Source: Parvularia atlantis (Eukaryota; Opisthokonta; Rotosphaerida). Taken from it: a stretch of DNA of 14,669 nt. The translations under genes and the position numbers were made by a program. Positions 8,101 to 14,669 of this stretch are shown here, piece by piece. The notes below the pieces were generated by a model, which saw only the letters and a list, made by a program, of their open reading frames with translations, made no database searches and was not told the origin of the DNA. Numbering within the stretch: position 1 is the first letter of the stretch; each line of letters begins with the position of its first letter. The DNA is taken from the NCBI GenBank assembly GCA_943704415.1, contig CALSCO010000820.1:1-14669 (forward strand), given 5' to 3'.

Positions 8101-10336
8101 AGCGCGTCGTAGCGCTGGCGCAGCTCGGCGACCGCTGCGCTGCTGCGTCAACACTCCGCCGAGCGGGCGCCGAGCGCGCACCCTTCGAGGCCTCGTCGCG
8201 GCGGCCCTTGAGGCCCTCCTCGCGCTGCGCGTCGTGCGGCAGCTTGGCCAGCTTGGCGCGCGTCTCGGCCAGCTCCTTCGCCGCGGCGTCCTGCTTGGCG
8301 GCCAGGGTCTGCGTGCACAGTAGGCGACTGAGCGAGGGAGCTCGCGCGCACAGCTGGACGACCGACGGCACCTTGTTGTTGAGCTCGAGCTGCAGCAGGC
8401 TGCCCTCGAGCTCCTTCATCGACTTGGTCAGGTGGTCAACCTTGAGCCTGGCCTGCTGCGTCTCGTTGGCGACCTGGGCGACACGCTGCTTGGCGTCTGC
8501 GCGATGGGCCGTTTGTGAGCGCCTCGGCGACGGCCAATCGAGCGAGCGCGCACCCTGCAGCTGTTCCATGTAGCCCTTGTCCGAGTCGCCCGACGACGCG
8601 CCCGTGAGCAGCGTCGACAGAAGCTCGTCCGTCTTGCGCACGTCCTCGGTCTTGGCGTCGTGCGTGGCCTTGAGCTGCGCAAACTCGCCCTCGACCTTGG
8701 CCAGCTCGGCGACCTTGACCGCCAGCGCGGCCTCGGCCTGCGCCATCACGGTCATCCCTCAGCCAGCGCGCCGCCTTGCAGCATGCGGTACCTCGGCGTG
8801 CGTCTTGCGCAGCTTGGCGAGCGCCTTCTCCTCCTGCTTGATGTCGTCTGCCTTGGAGTCGCACTGCGTCTTGACGCGGACGATCTGCTCGCCCAGCTTC
8901 TCGAGCTTCTTCTCGAGCTTGTCAAAGTGGCCGCCGAGCTCCTGTGCGCGCACGCTCCCATCAGGGCTGGGTGCACGGCACGCTGCGGGCGGCCGCTGAC
9001 CTTCTCCTTCTGTGCGACGATGCGCGCGATCTCACTCTCGCTCGCCTTGATCTCAGACTTGAGCGCCTTGGACTGAGGCGCGCGCGCGAGCGAGTGAGCC
9101 GCGCCAGACGTGCGCCCGGCCCGGTCGCACCTCATCCTCGAGCTCCGTGATGCGCGCGGTCTTGTGGTGGAAGTCCTGCTGCGACATGTTGAGCTTGTCC
9201 TGCCGCGCACATGAGTGCTGCTGCTGCTGTCCGCGCCACGACCCGCGCCCAGCGCACCAGTGCCGAGACGTACTGCAGCGCGACCGAAACGCGGCGCAGG
9301 CGCTCGAGCTCGGTCTCGACCTTCTGCAGCTCGAGAAACGCCGTACGCTCCTTGCGCAGCTTGTCGAGCTTGGGCGTGATCTCCTCGCGCAAGAGCTGCC
9401 CACCCGCCGAGTGAGCTGCGCCTGGCTGGGCGCGTGCACCGCGGGACGGACACACCGTGTTGATCTCCTCGAGCTTTTTCTCCTTCTTCTCGATCGTCTT
9501 GATGGCCGACTCCTTCTTATCCTCAAACATGCGCGTGCCCGCGGCCTCCTCGATCATTGCGAGGATCTCCGGCGGCTTCATGTTGAGCACCTGGCCGCGC
9601 GGCGGGTGAGCGCGGTGCGGGGCAGGTGGCGCGCGCGCGCGCGCGTGCCTTGGTGATGCGGCCCTGCATGATCAGGAAGTGCGGGTTGTTCACGTTGAGC
9701 TGGACCGACTGGAACAGGTTCGCGACCATCTTCTGCTGCGCGTTGTGGCCGTTGATGAGGTACCTGGTGCGTGTGTGCGCGTGCGCGCGGCGTCAGCGTG
9801 ATGGGCGAGGGGAGGGGAGGCAAGGGCCGCGCGCACTTGTTGTGCCCGCCTAGGACGATCTGGCGCGTGATCGTGATCGTCTTGTGCTCCTTGTAGCCGA
9901 TGGGCGAGTTGTCCGGGTCTACCGCGAGCACGCGTCAGCCACCGCGTGCTGCGGCCCCACGCGCGCACCGCTGTTGTCAAACTCGATCGTCACACTCGCC
10001 TTGGTCACGCCGGCCTGGCCGCGCTTGTACACGAGGTCCTGCAGCGTGCCCGCGCGCACCTAACCGCGGCGTCAGCCCGCCCCTCAAGCAGCGCGTGTGC
10101 ACACCCACCTGGCTCAGGTTGGAGATGCCCAGGACGAAGCAGATGGCGTCGAGGATGTTGGACTTGCCGCTGCCGTTGAGGCCTGTGCGTGTGTGTGCGC
10201 GCCCGTTGCAGCGCACCGACCGCGCCCGTGCTCCTCCCGCACCCGTGATGGCGTTGAACTCCGGGTCCCAGCCGGTGATGACCGTGCGCGTCGCGTACGA
10301 CTTAAAGCCCTCGAGGATGATCTCGCGGATGAACAT
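5118..10336 (-). CDS. SMC2: Structural maintenance of chromosomes protein 2 (condensin ATPase subunit), complete, 31 exons
   Basis: SMC2 pairs with SMC4 in condensin and uses ATP to compact mitotic chromosomes. Exons (minus): 10336-10243, 10182-10109, 10059-9969, 9918-9837, 9763-9649, 9590-9456, 9395-9258, 9199-9131, 9072-9001, 8941-8792, 8737-8554, 8496-8372, 8308-8182, 8134-7989, 7935-7885, 7833-7708, 7669-7546, 7484-7370, 7301-7226, 7167-7039, 6982-6818, 6767-6674, 6621-6506, 6452-6352, 6297-6157, 6092-5952, 5888-5783, 5729-5620, 5566-5492, 5445-5340, 5279-5118. Coding length is 3540 nt, 1179 residues, normal for SMC2. It opens [20 protein letters not shown]; Walker A GLNGSGKS is at 32-39, the hinge at about 495-665 ([20 protein letters not shown]), the signature LSGGQ at 1086-1090, and Walker B LYILDE at 1110-1115 followed by the D-loop ALDLSHTQ. 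Coiled coils flank the hinge. The C-terminus [19 protein letters not shown] is SMC2-specific. The donor of intron 12 (8309-8371) could lie a few codons later. Confidence 0.97.
7670..7707 (-). other. 38-nt intron in SMC2, the shortest in the window
   Basis: The donor AAG|GTGCGC, a CTGACAG branch/acceptor cluster and the exact phase join RLAK to [11 protein letters not shown]. The branch-like CTGAC ends only two bases before the AG-exon border if it is used, so a branch point further upstream may act instead. Translating through would shift the frame. Confidence 0.75.
9591..9648 (-). other. GC-AG intron in SMC2 with alternating CG tract
   Basis: This 58-nt intron has the donor CCAAG|GCACGC and the acceptor GCGGCCAG|. 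It joins MQGRITK to [10 protein letters not shown], a universally conserved SMC2 junction, with no GT available near the exon end. Directly after the donor lies a 20-nt alternating purine-pyrimidine tract, mostly GC repeats (9629-9648 on the plus strand). A CTCACC branch-like site follows. Confidence 0.85.
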
Positions 10337-10445
10337 TTCGGTTGCGCGAGCGGGCGACGGTTACAAACGCGAGGAGAAATGGCGCGCTGACGGCCTTGCA
10401 CGCTTTTTCTGCGGGTGCGCGCCAGCTCATGTTTCGCCCGCTTGC
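10337..10445. promoter_or_regulatory. Bidirectional promoter between SMC2 and TPC1-type carrier
   Basis: Only 109 bases separate the two start codons. The stretch holds GGTTACAAACGCGAGGAG and a TTTTTCTGC run. ACGCGA fits the core of MBF/MCB-type cell-cycle elements, which would suit a mitotic gene such as SMC2, but one 6-mer in such GC-rich DNA is weak evidence. No TATA box is seen. Confidence 0.5.
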
Positions 10446-11893
10446 ATGACAGGTGCGTTGGGCTTTCGCGCGCGCGCGCTGGGGGGCGGTCACACAGAGC
10501 AGCGGCAGCAGCAGCAGCCGCACAGGGCGACGGCGGCGCGCAGGGGCCACGCGCGGGCGGTGGCACGGTCTCGGCCGTCGCAGGCGCGGTCGCGGGCCTC
10601 TGTTCGCGCCTGGTGGTGGCGCCGCTGGACGTGGTCAAGATCCGTCTGCAGGTGCGCGGGCCGCCGCTACGTCGCGTCGCGGCAGCTCACGCACGCACTT
10701 CAGACACAGGCGCACATCACGGCCGACGGGCTGCGTCTCGCCGCGCCAAAGTACCGCGGCGTCCTGCACACATTTGCGCTCATCGTGCGCGAGGAGGGCG
10801 TGCTGGTGCGTGCCAGCGGCTCCGGAGACGTGCGGGCGCGTCTGACGGCGGCGGCGGGGCAGGCGCTGTGGAAGGGCAACGCCGCCGCGCTGCTTCTGTA
10901 CACGTCGTACGGCGCTGTGCAGTTTGCGACGCTGCGGCGCATGGAGGAGCTGCTGGGCGCCTATGTGCGCGGCGGCAGACACGCGTTGTGGCGCGCAAGC
11001 GTGCTGACTGTGTGCGCGCGCAGACGCCCACCAACCACCTGCGATCGGCCGCGGCGACGTTTGCGACGGGCGCGACGGCCGGGACGGTCGCGACGATCGC
11101 TACGTACCCCTTCGACCTGTTCCGCACGCGCTTCTCGCTGCAGGGGCGACACCGGGTACGCGCGCGTGCGCCTGCCCAAGGCGATGCGCTGCGAGGCGGC
11201 TCACGCGTCGCAGACGTACACGGGGCTCGTGCAGGCGTTCCGTCTCACGCTCGCGCGCGACGGCCTGCGAGGCTTCTACGGCGGGCTCGTGCCGACGGTG
11301 CTGCAGATCTTCCCGTACATGGGCCTGATGTACTACACGTACGAGGCGCTCAAGAGCGCGAGCAGGGTGCTACTTACGGTGCGGGCCGGCGCAGGAGAGG
11401 GCATCGCGCGCCTCTGAGCGCGCACGCACACGAAGGGGGCAGCACCCGACAGCATGCTGCGCCGGTGGTACACGGGCGACGTACAGAAGACCGTGTGCGG
11501 GGGCGCGGCGGGTGTGCTCAGCAAGGTTGGGACGATGCCGTTCGACGTCGTGCGCAAGCGACTACAAGTGCGTCGCCGCCCGTCACGGCGCCGCCTCACG
11601 CACGCACGCACAGATCCAGCACAGCGAGGCGCGGCAGTACGCCGTCGGCGGGGCCGTGCGCTACGACAGCGTGCGCGACTGCATCGGGCGCACCCTGCGG
11701 ACCGAGGTGCGTTGCCATAGTTGCGCCTCCCCCGACGTCGGCGATACGCTGACCCGGTGCGCGGTGCGTGCGGGTCCTGCGGCAGGGCGTGCGCGGCTTC
11801 TTCCGCGGGCTCGCGCCGGCCCTGCTCAAGACCGCACCCGCGTCGGCCGTGACGTTTGTTGTGTTTGAGCGCGTGCGCGACGCGCTGGTGTGA
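10446..11893 (+). CDS. TPC1: Mitochondrial carrier (SLC25), thiamine pyrophosphate transporter type
   Basis: This is an inner-membrane solute carrier, most like the fungal Tpc1 group that brings thiamine pyrophosphate into mitochondria. Exons: 10446-10452, 10503-10651, 10704-10805, 10863-10964, 11024-11155, 11214-11378, 11436-11567, 11614-11706, 11786-11893; 329 residues, normal size. The three carrier repeats are clear: PLDVVKIRLQ (43-52), PFDLFRTRF (149-157) and PFDVVRKRLQ (254-263), each opening the odd-numbered helix of its repeat. AGLCSRLVVAPLD in repeat 1 and GLRGFYGGLVPTVLQIFPYMG after repeat 2 favour TPC1 over other SLC25 members, but substrate cannot be proven from this. The first coding exon is seven bases (ATG ACA G). 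Intron 1 must use the downstream of two acceptors (AGCAG at 10502) to keep frame. Intron 6 (11379-11435) ends in AAG and its placement is less sure. It diverges from SMC2 and converges on the LIM gene. Confidence 0.88.
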
Positions 11894-12231
11894 TTTGGCG
11901 TGGCCAGTTTTTTTTTTTTTTTTGTGTGTGTGTGTGTGTCTGTGAGAACCCCCGGAGAATGTGCACAGAACGCAAGCTGCACGCGTGGCCTTCCCACGTT
12001 AAAGTGGCTCACGAGCATGCAGATCGGGTCGATGCCCCAGCCCGACGGTGACGTGAGCGCCAGCACGGCCGCGCTCGCCAGCAAGCAGGCTGCGGCGCTT
12101 GTTGTTGCTTCTGGTTGTAGTCGCTCAGCGGCGCAGGCAGTGACAAAACACAGCAAATGTGTGCGCGCTCTTGAGTGCGTGCGTCGTGCAAAAACAGGCA
12201 AGAGAATGGTTAACCCTCCCGGCCAGCGCGC
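11894..12231. other. Convergent intergenic region, longest gap in the window
   Basis: These 338 bases lie between the stops of the carrier and the LIM gene. They are visibly less GC-rich in places than the genes. They contain the T16(GT)8 tract, a short inverted pair CCCAC/GTGGC around GTTAAA near 12000, and a possible stem from TCGGG (near 12025) to CCCGA (near 12041). I find no tRNA, snRNA or spliced protein I could defend. Short open stretches exist on both strands, including a minus-strand one reading LPAPLSDYNQKQQQAPQPA, without a supporting ATG. Confidence 0.5.
11908..11939 (+). repeat. T16 followed by (GT)8 tract
   Basis: Sixteen T (11908-11923) run directly into eight GT dinucleotides (11924-11939), starting 15 nt after the carrier stop codon. 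A T/GT-rich stretch just past a stop codon resembles a downstream U/GU-rich element for 3'-end formation, though it sits unusually close to the stop. It is also a length-variable microsatellite. Confidence 0.9.
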
Positions 12232-13684
12232 TCACGCCGCCGCATTCTCCACGGTCCCGCTCGCACTGCCCTCGAGCCACTGCTTCTTGTGCTGCTCGCG
12301 CCCAAAGCCCTGCGCGGCGCCTGCGTCAGCTGCGCGGTCTGGTGTGCGGGGCGGGGGCCGACTGACCTCGTCGTAATTGCCCTTGAGCTTGAACAGCTGC
12401 TTGAAGTGTGGCTGCGCTCGGCATCGTCACGCGTGCGGTCACCGGGTGCGGCCCAGCCCCGCACGCACCTTGCAGTACATCTTGCCCGCGAGCGCGGCAA
12501 AGTTGCCGAGGCGCAGCACGTTGTTGCACTCCGCGCAGCGGAAGCACGCCTTGTGATAGTCCTGTCGCGGCCCGGTCAGCACCGCGCGGCACGACAAGCT
12601 CGCGTCGGGCACGTGCAACGCACGTGGTCGTCGGCGGTGACCTTGTCGAGCGGATACACAGTCTTCTCGCACACGTAGCACGTCGCGTTCTTGATCGCAA
12701 ACGACCCGAGCGACAGCGCCTTGCGCCACGCCGCTCGTGAGCAGCCGCGCCGGCAAAGAGAGGCGCGCGTGCACGCGGCACCTTTTGGTCACGCACAGCT
12801 CGCCGCGCGACGGCGTCCGTCCGAGGCGCCGCAGCCGTGGGCGCCAAAGTCGCGCTCGCAGCCGCCGGGGCAGGCGCAGGGGCTGCGGTCGCGGGAGCGG
12901 CCGCGAGCGGCGAAGACACGGCCGGGCGCGCGTCGCTGCTGCCGGCCGCCGACCCGGGGCGCGGCAGGACCGCGGGCTGCGTGCGCGATCAGCTCGGCCA
13001 AACATCGGGCACGTCTGCGGCCGTGGCACCTTGGGTGCGACCGTGGGTGACGGCGCGGGCACGGGCGACACGGGCGCGCTGAGCGAGATATCGCCGATCG
13101 CGCCCGTCATGCCCGCCACCGTCGGCGTGACCGGCGTGGGTGACTCGCTGCGGTCGTCGCCCGCCCACTTGGTCTTGTGCTGGTCGCGCCCGAAGCCCTG
13201 TGGCGACGTCGGCCCCGGGTGTGCGCACACCAGCAGGCCGCGCGCGCGCGCGCACCTCGTCGTAGTTGCCCTTGAGCTTGAACAGCTCCTTGAAGTGCGG
13301 CTTGCAGTAGTAGTTGCTGCGCCCGCCGGCGTCAGACGCTCCGTGCGCGGCCCGCGCACGACGCGCCGCACCCCTCGAGCGCCGCAAAGTTGCCCAGGCG
13401 CAGGACGTTCTGGCACGAGGTGCAGCGGAAGCACGTCTTGTGGAAGCACTTGCCGTCGACCTTGATGCTCTCCATCACGAGCGCGGTCTTGCCTATTCGC
13501 GCGCGGCGCGGCGCGGTGCGGGCGGCGGTGAGATGCGCGCGTGCGCCCGCGGACGGAGAGACGCACTGCACACGACGCAGCTCTCGGTCGGCACAAACAC
13601 GCTCACGGAGCGCAGCGCGCGGCGCGCGGCCGGCGGCGGGGCCGACGCGGGCGCGGTCTCGGCGGCGGGCGGCGCGGCTGCCAT
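12232..13684 (-). CDS. Two-LIM-domain protein, EPLIN-type LIM modules
   Basis: LIM domains are double zinc fingers for protein binding, often on actin or at the cortex. Exons (minus): 13684-13567, 13492-13372, 13316-13256, 13197-13030, 12976-12797, 12719-12624, 12561-12469, 12411-12367, 12309-12232; 319 residues. LIM1 starts at CVVC (36-39), continues with CFHKTCFRCTSC, then [27 protein letters not shown]. LIM2 starts at CYVC (230-233), continues with YHKACFRCAEC and ends [29 protein letters not shown]. All zinc ligands (C-C-H-C, C-C-C-H) are present in both. The tail [13 protein letters not shown] is typical of EPLIN/LIMA1-like LIM domains. An Ala/Pro/Ser/Thr-rich linker of about 110 residues separates them, probably disordered. 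The linker splice 12977-13029 was chosen because it keeps an Ala/Pro frame; intron 5 (12720-12796) ends in AAG and is less sure. No other domain is visible, so its exact partner is unknown. Confidence 0.92.
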
Positions 13685-13766
13685 CCGACTCGGAGTCACA
13701 AACCACAACAAAGCCTGATGTGCTTCACACATCCGCGCTGTCACGGCCGTGCCTGCACACGGCCAC
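13685..13766. promoter_or_regulatory. Bidirectional promoter between the LIM gene and TSR1
   Basis: Eighty-two bases lie between the two start codons. The segment is locally AT-richer (CACAAACCACAACAAAGC near 13698). No TATA box or known fungal element is evident. Both genes must share this space or use promoter sequence inside each other's first exon. Confidence 0.5.
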
Positions 13767-14620
13767 ATGGCCTCGCATCGCCCGGGCCCGCTGCACCAGG
13801 CCAACAAGCCCTTCAAGGCGCGGCACGCGACCAAGGGCCAGCTCAAGGACGCCAGCCGCGGCCGCGTCGAGCGCCAGCACCAGCACGGCCCCGGCAGCGC
13901 GCGCCGGCAGCACACCAAGGCCGACCGACGCAACGCGGCGCGGCAGCTGCAGCGCACTAAGCGCGAGGTGCGTGCACGGCACGCGGCACAGGCTCAGGTG
14001 CTGCTCACGCGCGCCACCGCGCACACAGGAGCTCGTGCTGCTGCACCGCAGCGTCGGCAGCCTCACGGGCGCGCCCAAGATCGTCGCGGTGCTGTCGCTG
14101 TGCGACGATGTGCTCGCGGCCGACGTGGTTGAGCGCGTCGCGGCGAGCGAGGACGTCGAGGCGCGCGCGGGCGGGCTTGCTGCCGTGCCGTGCCCTGTCG
14201 CTGACCCCCGCTTGATGCGCGCGTACCAGGCTGCACCCGTCGAGCCCGACCAGGCGTTCAGGCGGTGCGTGCTGCCGCGGCTGCGCCAGCATGTGCAGCT
14301 GCTGCCGGTCGGCCGGCACCTCGACGATGTGCTCGACGCGATCCGCGTGGCGGACTACCTCGCCGTCGTTATGTCGGCCACGGTCGAGGTGGACGCGCTC
14401 GGCGAGCTGCTGATGGCCTGCATCCAGGCGCAGGGCGCGCCGTCGCTGCTGCCGTGCGTCGTCGGCCTCGAGGGTGCGCTGCGCTACTGTGCGCGCATCG
14501 CCGTCCTGACGCGCGCTCTGGTCATGCGCAGCGCTGCCGATGAAGCGGCGCAACGGCGTCAAGCGCTCGCTGCTCTCGTTCACCAACTACTACTTCCCGA
14601 ACGAGGACAAGGTCTCCGTG

Positions 14621-14669
<49 letters not shown>
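13767..14669 (+). CDS. TSR1: Ribosome biogenesis protein TSR1, N-terminal part (cut by window edge)
   Basis: Tsr1 is a GTPase-like, catalytically inert factor on late pre-40S particles that blocks premature factor binding. Exons: 13767-13967, 14029-14473 and 14532 to the window end or just before; about 245 residues of a protein usually near 800. It starts MASHRPGPLHQANKPFKARH and continues with the basic segment ATKGQLKDASRGRVER, as in fungal and animal Tsr1. Exon 2 carries GAPKIVAVLSLCDDV and RHLDDVLDAIRVADYLAVVM, which align with the Tsr1 LHVVLDMAKVADTILFLLD region (human, from memory). Exon 3 gives LPMKRRNGVKRSLLSFTNYYFPNEDKV. As in the family, no intact GTPase P-loop is seen. The reading frame then enters the terminal (CT)n tract and would encode Ser-Leu repeats there, so the true exon may end at a donor such as AAG|GTCTCC near 14610. 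It diverges from the LIM gene. Confidence 0.9.
14623..14669 (+). repeat. (CT)23 microsatellite at the right edge
   Basis: Perfect CT repeats run from 14623 to the last base (23 units plus one C). They interrupt TSR1 right after a conserved block. The tract is either a pyrimidine-rich microsatellite inside an intron or a sequence end artefact; the perfect repeat up to the very end suggests the assembly stopped in it. Confidence 0.95.

Noticed and set aside
6779-8323. Long plus-strand open frame of about 514 codons opposite SMC2
   Set aside because: It lies antisense to well-supported SMC2 exons, has biased Arg/Ala/Leu composition and no recognisable domain. High GC leaves antisense frames open.
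9629-9648. Alternating GC tract as a CRISPR or satellite repeat
   Set aside because: It is a short dinucleotide run within one intron, with no spacer structure or copies arranged in an array.
10415-11752. Single continuous plus-strand frame through the carrier gene
   Set aside because: It contains carrier sequence only in its first part; afterwards it runs through introns in the wrong frame. The nine-exon model yields all three carrier repeats.
12009-12191. Possible small minus-strand gene containing SDYNQKQQQAPQPA in the convergent gap
   Set aside because: It has no suitable ATG, no clear splice pattern giving a sensible protein, and no family I can name. Kept only as a note.
11900-12376. 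Plus-strand open frame of about 158 codons beginning in the T16(GT)8 tract
   Set aside because: Its start translates the simple repeat into Phe and Val/Cys runs and its end is antisense to the LIM gene; no domain is seen.
1-14669. Bacterial origin (high GC, long open frames, Actinobacteria-like composition)
   Set aside because: Conserved eukaryotic proteins are recovered only by removing dozens of introns with splice sites and branch motifs.

Overview
The window is eukaryotic nuclear DNA, very GC-rich and packed with genes whose coding sequence is cut by many tiny spliceosomal introns (38-79 nt). Most begin GTGCG and end in CAG, with a CTGAC, CTCAC or CTAAC branch-site-like motif 10-25 nt upstream. 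Gene content, intron size and intergenic gaps mostly of 75-115 bp point to a fungus. A GC-rich, intron-dense basidiomycete is my best guess, inferred from architecture only. I see no rRNA, tRNA, transposon or CRISPR array. Both ends of the window are simple sequence (15 C at the left, (CT)23 at the right) and both outer genes are cut off there, so this may be a whole short contig.

Layout, left to right: (1) 1-2987, minus: N-terminal ~815 residues of APC1, the largest anaphase-promoting-complex subunit, running off the left edge. (2) 3101-3671, minus: an IMP2-like mitochondrial inner-membrane protease whose catalytic Ser and Lys positions both read Arg in my model. (3) 3745-5040, plus: an unrecognised protein with a PPSY motif and a four-cysteine CxxC/CxxC module. 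(4) 5118-10336, minus: SMC2, the condensin ATPase, complete, in 31 exons. (5) 10446-11893, plus: a mitochondrial carrier of the thiamine-pyrophosphate type (TPC1), divergent from SMC2. (6) 11894-12231: the longest gap, holding a T16(GT)8 tract. (7) 12232-13684, minus: a protein with two EPLIN-type LIM domains. (8) 13767-14669, plus: the 5' part of TSR1, a 40S ribosome-biogenesis factor.

The exon models were built by hand from protein-family similarity, splice sites and reading phase. Every junction is phase-consistent, and the SMC2 model gives 1179 residues, the normal family length. All six recognised genes are housekeeping genes. APC1 and SMC2 act in mitosis, IMP2 and TPC1 in mitochondria, TSR1 in ribosome assembly and the LIM protein probably at the actin cytoskeleton. 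I see no pathway that ties them together and no new multi-gene system. The points most worth a second look are the substituted IMP2 dyad, the GTGCG donor consensus with two apparent GC-AG introns, the large set of stop-free introns of 3n length in SMC2, and the unrecognised PPxY/zinc-module gene.
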